In this document: positions 34,646 to 43,246 of the stretch, one piece after another
Numbering within the stretch: the first letter of the stretch is position 1
How the letters are laid out: the number at the start of each line of letters is the position of its first letter
Assembly: GCA_028141885.1 (NCBI GenBank)
Contig: JAOIQU010000003.1
Location: 4,209 to 68,208 of the forward strand
Source of the DNA: Flavobacteriales bacterium
GTDB lineage: Bacteria; Bacteroidota; Bacteroidia; Flavobacteriales; UA16
DNA length: 64,000 bases
Reading direction: 5' to 3'
Position numbers and translations under genes: made by a program
Notes under the pieces: model-generated
What the model was told of the DNA's origin: nothing
The model's database searches: none
Seen by the model: only the letters and a program-made list of their open reading frames with translations

Positions 34646-37180
34646 TCATCGCTGGACAATGCGCTGCACCCGCGGCCCTATCCGCGTGAGCAACTCGTAG
34701 GGAATGGTGGAGGCTTGCGCGGCCACGTCGTCGATGCGGGGCCGGTCACCCCAAAGGGTCACGCGGTCACCGGGATGAACGTCGAGCCCTGTGGCATCCA
34801 CCGTCACCATGTCCATGCACACCCGGCCCACGGTTGGAAGCAGGTGGCCATTCCAGCGTACCTGTCCACAACCGTTGCCCAACGCCCTGGGATAGCCGTC
34901 GGCATAACCCACGGAGAGCACGGCCAAGGTGCGGTCGTGGTCCACGGCGTCCGTGAAGCCATATCCAGAGCCTTTTCCGGCAGGAATGTGGACGAGTTTG
35001 GCCACGGATGTGTCGAGGGAGAGGACGTTTTCGAGTCCGACTTGTTCTGAGCCTGGACCGACGCCATACATCGCAAGGCCCACCCGAATGTGCGTCAGCA
35101 CTGGGGCGTGCGCTTCTCGATCTGATGCTGAGAGCCACTCATGGATGCGCGCTGCGCCCGCGGAGTTCAGGATGTGCCTGGGGACGTTGTGAAACCGTTC
35201 TATCGTGCGGCGGAGGAAGGCGCCCAACTGCTTTCGAGTGGCGTCGTCCAGTTCCGGATCGTCGGCTCCAGCCAAGTGGGTCATCACGCTGACGAGTTCC
35301 AATGCTGGACTTTGCAGGAGCGTTTCCACAAATTCGTCTTCGTGGGGAGCCAATCCCAAACGATGCATGCCGGTGTCCAGTTTGAGGTGCACAGCCCAGC
35401 CTTCAACTTCGTTGGCTTCGGCCCATTCTTTCGCCAGCTGCACATGCATCGTCGACACCAGCTGAGGTTCCAGATCGTGGGCGTACATCGTCCCAAAGGT
35501 GGACGGGTCGGGGTTGAGCACAAGGATTCGCGCACGAATGCCGGCCTCGCGCAACACCACGCCTTCGTCGGCATACGCCACGGCGAGCCAGTCGACGTTT
35601 TGGGCTTCCAACAACCGGCCAAGCAACACGGGATCGGTGCCATAGCCGAGGCCCTTGATCACCGCGATGACGCCCTCTGCTCCGGCGTGAGCCTTGAGCG
35701 CACGCAGGTTGTTGACCAGGGCGCTGGTGTTGAGGGTCAGGGTGGTGACGTGTCGCGCGGGTGCGAGGGCCTGCATGGCCGGCTGCAGGCGGTCGGTCGA
35801 GGCCACCTTGACCAACACGTTGGCGCTGCCCAGAGCGTTGGAAGCAGTCACGAGTTCATCCATGTCTCGAAACACACGAATCTCGATGGGTGCGCCCGAA
35901 GGCTTGTCTTGCTCAGCTTCAAGCAGGGCCGTTTCAGCTTCCGCGCCCCAAGAAGGTGCCCAAACCCACAGGTCACTGAGGCGATGGTGTTTGGCCAGCT
36001 CGGCAAGTTGCTGGGCCCGCTGGCTTGCATCCAAGCCACTTTGAGGCACGTCGCCAACCAAAGCCAGAGACCGACCGGCATCCGGAGCGGCATCGAGAGC
36101 GCTCAACGCCACGCGCAAAGACCCAAAGTCGTGGTTGCAATCGTCCTGGATCAACACCCCACCTCGGGCGCGCTGGGTTGAGGACAGACGCCCAGACAGC
36201 GTGGTCAAGTCGGCCATGTTGGCGGCCACGTCAGCCAGCTTCACGTCGAGGTGGAGGGCCACCAACGCGGCGGTGCATGCGTTTTGGATCGATGCGATGT
36301 CCGTGAGGGGCACCGTTGTTTTTGCGGACGCTCCTCGCCAATGCAGGGAAAGCGCCTGGGCAGACGTGTCAACATGAACCCGCAAGTCGGCTCGATGCGC
36401 TTGTGGGTCGTTGTCGTTCGCCCAAGTCACGATGGCGGCATCCAGGTGCATTGCACATGCGTCGCGCAAGGCCTCCGGCATGAAAACCTGCTGACACCCC
36501 TTGAACAAGGCACATTTTTCCTCTGCCAAATGTGCAGGCCCGTCAAAATTGCCGAGATGGGCTTGGCCCAAGTGGGTGAGCACCCCAACGGTGGGCAGAA
36601 TGCACGCTTGGAGTCGTTGCATTTCGCCAGGTTCGCTGATGCCGGCTTCAATCACCGACACATCGTGATGTGCTTCGATGGACCACATGCTCAGCGGCAC
36701 CCCCAGTTGGCTGTTGTGGCTCAATGGGCTTCGGTGGATGGCACGATGTTGAGGGAGCAAACGAGCCAACCACTCTTTGACCGTGGTTTTGCCGTTGCTT
36801 CCCGTGACCGCAATGACCGGCCCTTGAAACGCAGTTCTTTTGGCACGCGCCATGCGTTGCAATGCGAGCAAGACATCAGGCACCACCAACACGTCGCAGC
36901 CTTCGTGCCAAGGGTCTCCAGGTTTTGGCGGTTCACTCACCACAAAACGCCGCACCCCTTTCGCGTGCGCTGCGCTGAGAAAGTCATGGCCGTTGTGCCA
37001 AGGGCCCCGGATGGCAAAAAATACAGACGCACTTGGGTGAATCAAGGTTCGTGTGTCCGTGCTGGGATGGAGCACCATCCCGTCGCTTGGGCCGGAATGC
37101 GAGTACGTGCCCCGTTGGGAGGAGGCATGCTCTTGGGACCAATTTCGCCAAGTGGCGACTGTCCACCCCCTTCCGGTCAT
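34646..37180 (-). CDS. Bifunctional MurF ligase / alanine racemase
   Basis: 844 aa from ATG 37180. The N-terminal half (about 1-455) is MurF: UDP-MurNAc-tripeptide:D-Ala-D-Ala ligase with ATP-binding TGSNGKTT at about 126-133 and the SHNSQLGVP region. The C-terminal half (about 465-844) is a PLP-dependent alanine racemase: the PLP lysine is in AVIKGLGYGTD and the C-terminal site is GYADGYPRALGNG. The fusion makes D-Ala and uses D-Ala-D-Ala in the same protein; it is common in Bacteroidota. The start overlaps the tdk stop by 4 nt (ATGA). The upstream in-frame extension to 37318 is antisense-like reading within tdk. Confidence 0.93.
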   Translation of the reverse strand: MTGRGWTVATWRNWSQEHASSQRGTYSHSGPSDGMVLHPSTDTRTLIHPSASVFFAIRGPWHNGHDFLSAAHAKGVRRFVVSEPPKPGDPWHEGCDVLVVPDVLLALQRMARAKRTAFQGPVIAVTGSNGKTTVKEWLARLLPQHRAIHRSPLSHNSQLGVPLSMWSIEAHHDVSVIEAGISEPGEMQRLQACILPTVGVLTHLGQAHLGNFDGPAHLAEEKCALFKGCQQVFMPEALRDACAMHLDAAIVTWANDNDPQAHRADLRVHVDTSAQALSLHWRGASAKTTVPLTDIASIQNACTAALVALHLDVKLADVAANMADLTTLSGRLSSTQRARGGVLIQDDCNHDFGSLRVALSALDAAPDAGRSLALVGDVPQSGLDASQRAQQLAELAKHHRLSDLWVWAPSWGAEAETALLEAEQDKPSGAPIEIRVFRDMDELVTASNALGSANVLVKVASTDRLQPAMQALAPARHVTTLTLNTSALVNNLRALKAHAGAEGVIAVIKGLGYGTDPVLLGRLLEAQNVDWLAVAYADEGVVLREAGIRARILVLNPDPSTFGTMYAHDLEPQLVSTMHVQLAKEWAEANEVEGWAVHLKLDTGMHRLGLAPHEDEFVETLLQSPALELVSVMTHLAGADDPELDDATRKQLGAFLRRTIERFHNVPRHILNSAGAARIHEWLSASDREAHAPVLTHIRVGLAMYGVGPGSEQVGLENVLSLDTSVAKLVHIPAGKGSGYGFTDAVDHDRTLAVLSVGYADGYPRALGNGCGQVRWNGHLLPTVGRVCMDMVTVDATGLDVHPGDRVTLWGDRPRIDDVAAQASTIPYELLTRIGPRVQRIVQR

Positions 37181-37809
37181 TCCACCGCAGTTGCGTTGGC
37201 CGCGACGTAGGCGTGTCTCGCGAGCGGAATGTATCGGTCCTGAGCGCCGAGCTCCACTTGGCTTTTGCCTCCTGCGATGCGATGCGAAAAGTGGGCGGCC
37301 CTTCCGGTTTCCACACAAACGGCGTGGAGTTTGGTCACTTCTTCCGCCAGGGCCAGGAGCTCGGGCATGGGCCCAAACGGCCGACCCTCGTAATCCAAAT
37401 CAAGTCCCGCCACAATCACCCTGTATCCTTGGTTGGCAAGGTCATTGCACACTTGAGGCAGGTCGCTGTCGAAGAATTGAGCCTCGTCGATGGCCACAAT
37501 CGAGTAGCCTTCTTTTCGGCCGGGCTCTCGTTTGGCCGCATTTTGAATGTGCTCGTAAATGGCCTTGCTGTTGGGCACCACCACAGACGTCATGGTATTC
37601 TTGTCGTGGCTGACCACTTCGACGTTGTCGTATCGCGTGTCGGTGGCCGGTTTGAACAAGGCCACTGGAAGCTTGGCGATGTGCGCGCGTCGGATTCTCC
37701 GAAGGAGCTCTTCAGTTTTGCCAGAAAACATGGGTCCGCAGACCACCTCGAGTCGACCCTCGCCGGCGGGAATGCCTTGCGGAAAAGAGAAATGGTCCGA
37801 TGCGTGCAT
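37177..37809 (-). CDS. tdk: Thymidine kinase (type II)
   Basis: 210 aa from ATG 37809. Phosphorylates thymidine for salvage. The P-loop GPMFSGKTEELLRR is at about residues 25-38 and the Walker-B-like IDEAQFFD near 109-116. The C-terminal lasso keeps only one Cys (AVCVETGRAAHFSHR); the usual four zinc-binding cysteines of type II enzymes are missing, a variation I also associate with Bacteroidota. Coupled to murF-alr by a 4-nt overlap. Its promoter box TAACTTGC ends 5 nt before the ATG. Confidence 0.92.
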   Translation of the reverse strand: MHASDHFSFPQGIPAGEGRLEVVCGPMFSGKTEELLRRIRRAHIAKLPVALFKPATDTRYDNVEVVSHDKNTMTSVVVPNSKAIYEHIQNAAKREPGRKEGYSIVAIDEAQFFDSDLPQVCNDLANQGYRVIVAGLDLDYEGRPFGPMPELLALAEEVTKLHAVCVETGRAAHFSHRIAGGKSQVELGAQDRYIPLARHAYVAANATAVE

Positions 37810-37814
37810 GGAGG

Positions 37815-37822
37815 GCAAGTTA
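37815..37822 (-). promoter_or_regulatory. -7-like box TAACTTGC, 5 nt before tdk
   Basis: On the minus strand TAACTTGC-CCTCC-ATG. It is divergent from the plus-strand box at 37838. Confidence 0.45.
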
Positions 37823-37837
37823 GCGCGCAGCGAGGCG

Positions 37838-37845
37838 TATGTTTG
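37838..37845 (+). promoter_or_regulatory. -7 box TATGTTTG, 5 nt before the lipoprotein gene
   Basis: TATGTTTG-AAGCC-ATG, a full TAnnTTTG match. It places the start at 37851. Confidence 0.6.
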
Positions 37846-37850
37846 AAGCC

Positions 37851-38270
37851 ATGAAGCCAATTTCCTTCAACTTCTTGACCACAAGCCTGCTCGTGTTGAT
37901 GGCCTCGTGTGTGCAAACCCCCGGTGAAGGTGGTCGGGCAAGCATCGTGGGCCATGTCCAAGAGGAGGCGCGTACGGTGTTGAACAACCCCAATTCAGCT
38001 GCCCCTCAAGGCGCTTATCCGGCAACCGACCGCAATGTATTTCTCATTTACGGCGACAACGTGGGCCCCGACGACCAGGTTGAAACCAACCACGAAGGAG
38101 ACTTTGTGTTCCCATGGCTCCGACCTGGCGACTACACCGTCTACGTCTACAGCGAAGACACGTCCACAACCGTTCCTCCCCGAGAGATGGTGGTGCTCCA
38201 ACACGTGACAATCTCCTCTGCGAAAGAGACCTTGGTGTTGGACACCCTTCGCATTTTCAAAGAACTCTGA
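37851..38270 (+). CDS. Small lipoprotein with carboxypeptidase-regulatory-like domain
   Basis: 139 aa. A lipoprotein signal (FNFLTTSLLVLMASC, Cys20) is followed by a beta-sandwich of the carboxypeptidase-regulatory/SdrD-B type. The motif ETNHEGDFVFPWLRPGDYTVYVYSED (about residues 80-105) is typical of that fold. No enzymatic residues are seen, so it is probably a structural or binding surface lipoprotein. The DUF2490 gene follows after 3 nt and may act with it at the envelope. Confidence 0.83.
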   Translation: MKPISFNFLTTSLLVLMASCVQTPGEGGRASIVGHVQEEARTVLNNPNSAAPQGAYPATDRNVFLIYGDNVGPDDQVETNHEGDFVFPWLRPGDYTVYVYSEDTSTTVPPREMVVLQHVTISSAKETLVLDTLRIFKEL

Positions 38271-38273
38271 GCC

Positions 38274-38993
38274 TTGGATCCAAAACCCATTCCGTGGATT
38301 GTGTTGGGTTGGTTGCTGTGTAGTCCAGGGTGGACTTTGGCACAGGGCACCCAATCCTGGTTGGCCACTTCAGTGAGTCAAAACCTGCCCCATGAGTTGG
38401 ATTGGACGGTTCAAGGACAGGTGAGGACTCGTTCCGGTGAATTCAGCTTGGGAGAGGGCATCGTGGATGTTGGCATGGGTTGGTCTCCCGATGTTTTGTC
38501 AAAGTGGTCTGTGGATGGCACGTGTCGCACTCGATGGGAATACCCTGCGGAGGGGGGGTGGACGACGGGTTGGCGCTGGGCGACTTCCGTGAAGTGGAAA
38601 ACGTCGCTGGGAGACCACGACCTTCGATTCAGGTTGAGGCACCAGTTCGGAGGCCCGTGGATGCGTCCTTGGGATCGTGCTCGTTGGCGCATTCAGGGAA
38701 AATGGACCCACGACCTCCCGAAGGGATGGAAGGTCATGCCTTCGGTTGAAACGTTTTTGGGAACGCGTTGGGTGTCGAGCGAAGCAGGAAATCGCTCGGA
38801 GCCCACAGCCCTGCGCGGCCGTTTGATGGTGGACAAGAAATGGACCAAGCGGCGGCACGTGGTGTTTGGTTACCAGTGGCAATCGACCCTGAATTCCTTC
38901 CCTCGTTGGCACGAGCACACCCTTTTGGTCTCCATGGATTTGGACCTCAAAAAGGCCAAGCTGGGTGAGAAGAGGCGGGCGGCCTCAGAATAA
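38274..38993 (+). CDS. DUF2490-like outer-membrane protein
   Basis: 239 aa. The signal peptide (WIVLGWLLCSPGWTLAQ) is followed by a Trp- and Arg-rich beta-strand pattern (VQGQVRTRSGEF, FRLRHQFGGPWMRPWDRARWRIQGKW) typical of small outer-membrane barrels of the DUF2490 type. No ATG is available near the signal peptide: the only plausible starts are TTG 38274 or the GTG a few codons later, so the start is uncertain. It lies 3 nt after the lipoprotein gene and is probably co-transcribed. Confidence 0.75.
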   Translation: MDPKPIPWIVLGWLLCSPGWTLAQGTQSWLATSVSQNLPHELDWTVQGQVRTRSGEFSLGEGIVDVGMGWSPDVLSKWSVDGTCRTRWEYPAEGGWTTGWRWATSVKWKTSLGDHDLRFRLRHQFGGPWMRPWDRARWRIQGKWTHDLPKGWKVMPSVETFLGTRWVSSEAGNRSEPTALRGRLMVDKKWTKRRHVVFGYQWQSTLNSFPRWHEHTLLVSMDLDLKKAKLGEKRRAASE

Positions 38994-39052
38994 AAACGGC
39001 CTGGGCGCGAAACTTTGTCCACGAAGTCGCTTGGGTTGTCCACAACGTTTCC

Positions 39053-39060
39053 TATCTTCG
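39053..39060 (+). promoter_or_regulatory. rplM-rpsI promoter: TTG-N19-TATCTTCG
   Basis: The -7 box TATCTTCG has a -33 TTG (39031-39033) exactly 19 nt upstream, the best two-part promoter in the window. The start codon is 44 nt downstream, so this mRNA has a real leader. Confidence 0.65.
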
Positions 39061-39063
39061 CAC

Positions 39064-39078
39064 CCCCAAATTTTGGGG
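39064..39078 (+). promoter_or_regulatory. Stem-loop at the 5' end of the rplM leader
   Basis: CCCCAA-ATT-TTGGGG, a 6-bp stem that would sit at the very 5' end of the transcript. It may stabilise the mRNA or serve ribosomal-protein autoregulation; only the inverted repeat is seen. Confidence 0.4.
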
Positions 39079-39104
39079 AAACTCAACTACGCAAACCGTA
39101 CGCT

Positions 39105-39554
39105 GTGGATACTTTGAGCTACAAAACGCGTTCCATCAACAAGGAGAACGCAAACAAGAAGTGGTGGTTGGTCGATGCCGAAGGTCAAACTTTAGGTCGT
39201 CTTTCCACTCAAATCGCCACGTTGCTTCGTGGCAAGCACAAGACCAATTTCACCCCTCACGCCGATTGCGGCGACTACGTGGTTGTGGTGAACGCAGAAA
39301 AGATTGTGCTCACAGGCAACAAAATGGAGACCAAAGAGTACATCCGCTACACGGGTTACCCCGGAGGTCAGCGCGTCCGCACTGCCGAAGAGCAGTTGAA
39401 GCGAAAGCCTTTCGCGGTTGTTGAAGATGCCGTTCGTGGTATGCTTCCGAAGAACCGTCTCGGCCGCGAAATCTTCCGCAACCTTCACGTGTACGTGGGT
39501 CCTGACCACAAGCACGAAGCCCAACAACCCACGCCATTTCAATTGAACGCCTAA
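39105..39554 (+). CDS. rplM: 50S ribosomal protein L13
   Basis: 149 aa from GTG 39105, giving the phylum-typical N terminus VDTLSYKTRSINKENANKKW. It contains WWLVDAEGQTLGRLST and GDYVVVVNAEKIVLTGNK. The upstream in-frame ATG at 39015 lies before the promoter box and is rejected. It overlaps rpsI by 1 nt (TAATG), the usual L13-S9 pair. Confidence 0.96.
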   Translation: MDTLSYKTRSINKENANKKWWLVDAEGQTLGRLSTQIATLLRGKHKTNFTPHADCGDYVVVVNAEKIVLTGNKMETKEYIRYTGYPGGQRVRTAEEQLKRKPFAVVEDAVRGMLPKNRLGREIFRNLHVYVGPDHKHEAQQPTPFQLNA

Positions 39555-39940
39555 TGGACGTCATCAACACTTCAGGCCGCCGCAAGACGAGCGTTGCCCG
39601 CATTTACATGAAGCCCGGAAAGGGCGAAGTGACCGTGAACAAGCGCCCCGCGGCCGAGTACTTCACCACTGGTGTTCTCCAGTACAAAGTGAACCAGCCG
39701 TTTGCCATCACAGAAACCGAAGGCCAATACGACGTGAACGTCAATGTCTACGGCGGTGGCATCACAGGTCAAGCAGAGGCCGTTCGCCTCGCAGTGTCCA
39801 AGGCGCTGATCGAAGTCAACCCCGAGTGGAAGTCTTCGTTGAAAGCCGAAGGCCTCACCACCCGTGACCCACGGATGGTAGAGCGCAAGAAGTACGGCCA
39901 GAAAAAAGCACGCAAGAAGGAGCAGTTCTCAAAGCGTTGA
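39554..39940 (+). CDS. rpsI: 30S ribosomal protein S9
   Basis: 128 aa, complete. It has the N-terminal GRRKTSVARIYM and the basic C-terminal tail DPRMVERKKYGQKKARKKEQFSKR whose end reaches the decoding site. ATG shares one base with the rplM stop. A terminator follows at 39951, separating it from rpsB. Confidence 0.97.
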   Translation: MDVINTSGRRKTSVARIYMKPGKGEVTVNKRPAAEYFTTGVLQYKVNQPFAITETEGQYDVNVNVYGGGITGQAEAVRLAVSKALIEVNPEWKSSLKAEGLTTRDPRMVERKKYGQKKARKKEQFSKR

Positions 39941-39950
39941 TCGCTTTGGA

Positions 39951-39974
39951 GAGAGGCTCCCCTCTTTTTCTTTT
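39951..39974 (+). terminator. Rho-independent terminator after rpsI
   Basis: A 5-6 bp stem (AGAGG-CTCC-CCTCT) runs directly into TTTTTCTTTT. A short stem but a good T tract. Confidence 0.7.
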
Positions 39975-40050
39975 CAGTTTAGAATCCAAACGACGCAGAC
40001 CTGTTTTCAGCTACTGTGCCGTTGCTTAACCCAGGAACGTAAACATCATC

Positions 40051-40944
40051 ATGTCTCGAGTTTCTTTCGACCAATTGCTTGAAGCCGGTGCCCAGTATGG
40101 CCACCTCAAGCGCAAGTGGAATCCCCACATGGCCCCCTACATCTTCGCTGAGAAGAAGGGCATCCACATCCTTGACCTTCACAAGACGGTCATCAAAGTA
40201 GACGAGGCCGCTGCGGCCATGAAGCAGATTGCCAAGAGCGGCAAGAAAATCTTGTTTGTCGCCACCAAGAAGCAAGCCAAAGAAGCGGTTGCTGAGCGCG
40301 TGAAAGCCGTGGGCATGCCCTACGTCACAGAGCGTTGGTCTGGTGGCATGTTGACCAACTTCGCGACCATCCGCAAGGCGGTTCGCAAGATGAGCACCAT
40401 CGACAAGATGGAGAAGGATGGCACCTTGGCGACCATGTCCAAGCGCGAGCGCTTGCAGGTCAGCCGTCAGCGCGCCAAGCTAGAAAAGAACCTCGGTTCG
40501 ATTTCTGATTTGACCCGCATCCCAGCGGCCATCTTCATTGTGGACGTGATGAAGGAGCACATCGCATTGGCGGAAGCCAAAAAGCTCGGCATTCCCGTTT
40601 TCGCGATTGTGGACACCAACAGCGACCCTCGCGGAGTGGACTTTGTCATTCCCGCCAACGACGACGCCACGAAATCCATTGTGGCCATTGTTGACGCCGT
40701 GGTCGGCGCCGTGGCCGAAGGTTTGAACGAGCGCAAGAGCGAGAAGGCCGCCACCTCGAAAGAAGAGGCTCCAGCCGCGGAAGCCGCTGCTGAAGCGCCT
40801 GCCGCCGAGGCGAAAGAAGAAGCTCCAGCCGCGGAAGCCGCTGCTGAAGCGCCTGCCGCCGAGGCGAAAGAAGAAGCTCCAGCCGCGGAGGCAGCTGCGG
40901 AAGCTCCAGCTCCCGAAGCGAAAGACGACAAAGCCGAGGCGTAA
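40051..40944 (+). CDS. rpsB: 30S ribosomal protein S2 with acidic Ala/Glu-rich repeat tail
   Basis: 297 aa. Residues 1-230 are normal S2 (FDQLLEAGAQYGHLKRKWNPHM, WSGGMLTNFATIRK, DTNSDPRGVDFVIP). Residues 237-290 are three 18-residue repeats of the type KEEAPAAEAAAEAPAAEA, followed by KDDKAEA; E. coli S2 has no such repeat. The DNA repeats are nearly identical over the first two units, so this is a recent or maintained expansion. tsf follows after 43 nt, as in most bacteria. Confidence 0.96.
   Translation: MSRVSFDQLLEAGAQYGHLKRKWNPHMAPYIFAEKKGIHILDLHKTVIKVDEAAAAMKQIAKSGKKILFVATKKQAKEAVAERVKAVGMPYVTERWSGGMLTNFATIRKAVRKMSTIDKMEKDGTLATMSKRERLQVSRQRAKLEKNLGSISDLTRIPAAIFIVDVMKEHIALAEAKKLGIPVFAIVDTNSDPRGVDFVIPANDDATKSIVAIVDAVVGAVAEGLNERKSEKAATSKEEAPAAEAAAEAPAAEAKEEAPAAEAAAEAPAAEAKEEAPAAEAAAEAPAPEAKDDKAEA
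40759..40920 (+). repeat. Three 54-bp tandem repeats in the 3' end of rpsB
   Basis: Units 40759-40812, 40813-40866 and 40867-40920. The first two differ by one base; the third has several changes. All keep the reading frame, each encoding 18 residues. Confidence 0.95.
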
Positions 40945-40987
40945 GCCAACCGCCCCACCATTGAACTCAACGAAACCCTCTGAGAAC

Positions 40988-41812
40988 ATGAGCATCACAG
41001 CAGCAGAAGTCAACAAGCTCCGCAAGCAGACCGGCGCGGGCATGATGGATTGCAAGAAGGCCTTGACCGAGGCCAACGGCGACTTTGAAGCCGCGATTGA
41101 GATCCTTCGCAAGAAAGGTCAAAAGGTGGCTGCCAAGCGCAGCGACCGTGAAGCTGGCGAAGGCGCCATCCTTTCAGGTGTGAACGGCGACGGCAACGTC
41201 GGCGTGGTCATCAGCTTGAACTGCGAAACCGATTTTGTGGCCAAGAACGACGACTTCGTTTCTGTCGCAAAGACCCTCCTCGACTTGGCGTTGAGTGAAG
41301 GTGTGGAAAGCAAGGAAGACTTGCTGACCAAGACCTACACAGGTTCGTCCTTGACGGTGGCTGACAAAATCACTGAAGAAGTGGGCAAAATCGGTGAGCG
41401 CATCGAAATCGGTGACCTGCGTGTGGTTCGCGGCGAAAAGGTCGTGGCCTACATCCACCCAGGCAACCGCCTTGCCACTGCCGTGGCCTTTGAAGGTGAA
41501 GTGAGCAGCGAAGTGGGCCGCGATGTGGCCATGCAAGCTGCGGCGATGGCGCCTGTGGCAGTCGATGAATCTACCATCCCTCAAGATCTCATTGCCAAGG
41601 AGCGTGAAATCGGGAAGGATTTGGCCATCCAAGAAGGAAAGCCAGCAGAAATGGCTGAGAAGATTGCTGAGGGCCGCTTGAAGAAGTGGTTCAAAGAAGT
41701 CACGTTGGTGAATCAAGCGTTCATCAAGGACAACAAGCAAACGGTCAGCCAGTACGTCGCATCCAACGGAGGCGGCAAGGTGACCAACTTTGCACGCGTG
41801 GCGTTGAGCTGA
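40988..41812 (+). CDS. tsf: Elongation factor Ts
   Basis: 274 aa from ATG 40988. Nucleotide exchange factor for EF-Tu. The N-terminal UBA-like domain carries [16 protein letters not shown], and the core has [13 protein letters not shown]. An in-frame codon at 40961 would add nine unsupported residues. Ends before a strong terminator at 41836. The rpsB-tsf pairing is the standard arrangement. Confidence 0.97.
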   Translation: MSITAAEVNKLRKQTGAGMMDCKKALTEANGDFEAAIEILRKKGQKVAAKRSDREAGEGAILSGVNGDGNVGVVISLNCETDFVAKNDDFVSVAKTLLDLALSEGVESKEDLLTKTYTGSSLTVADKITEEVGKIGERIEIGDLRVVRGEKVVAYIHPGNRLATAVAFEGEVSSEVGRDVAMQAAAMAPVAVDESTIPQDLIAKEREIGKDLAIQEGKPAEMAEKIAEGRLKKWFKEVTLVNQAFIKDNKQTVSQYVASNGGGKVTNFARVALS

Positions 41813-41835
41813 TCAAAACACGCATTGCACAAGAA

Positions 41836-41870
41836 CGAAGGCTGCCCTCTGGGTGGCCTTCGTGCTTTTT
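41836..41870 (+). terminator. Rho-independent terminator after tsf
   Basis: A 12-bp stem (CGAAGGCTGCCC/GGGTGGCCTTCG with two G-U pairs) and a TCT loop, followed shortly by TTTTT. The pyrH promoter box begins 5 nt later. Confidence 0.85.
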
Positions 41871-41874
41871 ACGC

Positions 41875-41882
41875 GATATTTG
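41875..41882 (+). promoter_or_regulatory. -7-like box GATATTTG, 7 nt before pyrH
   Basis: GATATTTG-GGCCTTG-ATG, one mismatch to TAnnTTTG. Transcription restarts immediately after the tsf terminator. Confidence 0.45.
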
Positions 41883-41889
41883 GGCCTTG

Positions 41890-42597
41890 ATGAAGTACAG
41901 ACGTATCCTCTTGAAGCTGAGTGGCGAAGCCCTGATGGGCGACAAGCAATTTGGCATTGACAATGGCCGTTTGGCCCAATACGCAGGTGAAGTCAAGGCC
42001 ATTGTAGACAAAGGCATTGAGTGTGCCATTGTGATTGGGGGAGGCAACATCTTCAGGGGCGTGCAGGCAGAGGAGGGAGGCATGGAGCGCACCCAAGGCG
42101 ATTACATGGGCATGCTGGCGACGGTGATCAACGCCATGGCGTTGCAAAGTGCACTTGAAGCCGCAGGCGTCGACACCCGATTGCAAAGCGCCATCGAGTT
42201 GAAGCAGATTGCGGAGCCTTTCATTCGCCGGCGCGCTGTTCGTCACTTGGAAAAGGGTCGGGTGGTGATTTTTGGTGGCGGCACGGGAAACCCCTTTTTC
42301 ACCACCGATTCTGCGGCTTCGTTGAGGGCGGTGGAAATCGACGCCGACGTCATCCTGAAAGGCACACGCGTGGATGGCATTTACACCGCAGACCCGGAGC
42401 GCGACCCCACTGCCGAACGATTCGACCGCATCACCTTCAGCGAAGTGTTCCAGCGAGGATTGAAAGTCATGGATATGACGGCCTTCACCCTTTGCAACGA
42501 AAACAACCTGCCCATCGTCGTTTTTGACATGAACAAACCCGGCAATTTGCAACGGTTGGTGGAAGGAGAACCCATTGGAACCGTAGTCGAAGCTTGA
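41890..42597 (+). CDS. pyrH: UMP kinase
   Basis: 235 aa from ATG 41890. Phosphorylates UMP to UDP. Amino-acid-kinase family: [13 protein letters not shown] (residues about 4-16), [11 protein letters not shown] (about 43-53), [24 protein letters not shown] and [19 protein letters not shown]. An in-frame start at 41686 lies inside tsf and before the terminator, so it is rejected. frr follows 28 nt later. Confidence 0.96.
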   Translation: MKYRRILLKLSGEALMGDKQFGIDNGRLAQYAGEVKAIVDKGIECAIVIGGGNIFRGVQAEEGGMERTQGDYMGMLATVINAMALQSALEAAGVDTRLQSAIELKQIAEPFIRRRAVRHLEKGRVVIFGGGTGNPFFTTDSAASLRAVEIDADVILKGTRVDGIYTADPERDPTAERFDRITFSEVFQRGLKVMDMTAFTLCNENNLPIVVFDMNKPGNLQRLVEGEPIGTVVEA

Positions 42598-42625
42598 CCG
42601 CCCACGAATCAAAAGCAGCATTCAC

Positions 42626-43189
42626 ATGAACGAGGAAATCACAATGGCGCTTGACGACGCCAAGGAGAAAATGGACAAGGCCATCGGCCGCTTGGAAGGG
42701 GAGTTGAGCAAAATCCGAGCAGGAAAGGCGCACCCGAGCATGCTGGAGTCTGTCCGCGTGGATTACTACGGCTCGATGACGCCCGTCAGCCAAGTGGCGA
42801 ACGTCAACAGCACCGACGCAAGGACCTTGGTGGTGCAGCCCTGGGAGAAGGGCATGCTCGACCCCCTTGCCACGGGCATCATCAACGCCAATTTGGGCTT
42901 GAACCCCATGAACAATGGCGAAGTGCTTATCATCAACGTTCCACCGCTGACCGAGGAACGTCGCCGCGAATTGAGCAAGCGAGCACGCTCAGAAGGCGAG
43001 GGCGCGCGCGTCGGCATTCGCAATGCGAGGAAAGATGCGAACGACTACCTGAAGGCTGCCAAAGACGATGGCATGAGTGAGGACGAGTTGAAAAAGGGAG
43101 AACAGATGGTCCAGGAGTTGACCGACAAATACACTGCACAAGTGGAGTCTGTGTTGTCTGCAAAGGAAGCGGACATCATGACCATTTGA
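42626..43189 (+). CDS. frr: Ribosome recycling factor
   Basis: 187 aa, the family length. Splits post-termination ribosomes together with EF-G. It contains LSKIRAGKAHPSMLESVRVDYYGSMTPVSQVANV and RVGIRNARKDANDYLK. Follows pyrH in the usual order and ends ahead of a hairpin shared with convergent dxr. Confidence 0.97.
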   Translation: MNEEITMALDDAKEKMDKAIGRLEGELSKIRAGKAHPSMLESVRVDYYGSMTPVSQVANVNSTDARTLVVQPWEKGMLDPLATGIINANLGLNPMNNGEVLIINVPPLTEERRRELSKRARSEGEGARVGIRNARKDANDYLKAAKDDGMSEDELKKGEQMVQELTDKYTAQVESVLSAKEADIMTI

Positions 43190-43211
43190 CCCAAAGCGAC
43201 CACCGCGAATT

Positions 43212-43239
43212 AAAGGGCTGCCCTGTGGGGCGGCCCTTT
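43212..43239. terminator. Bidirectional hairpin terminator between frr and dxr
   Basis: AAAGGGCTGCCC-TGTG-GGGCGGCCCTTT, about 12 bp with a G-U pair, between convergent genes. T-rich sequence on each side (GTGCATTTT on plus, AATT on minus) is modest. Confidence 0.7.
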
Positions 43240-43246
43240 GTGCATT

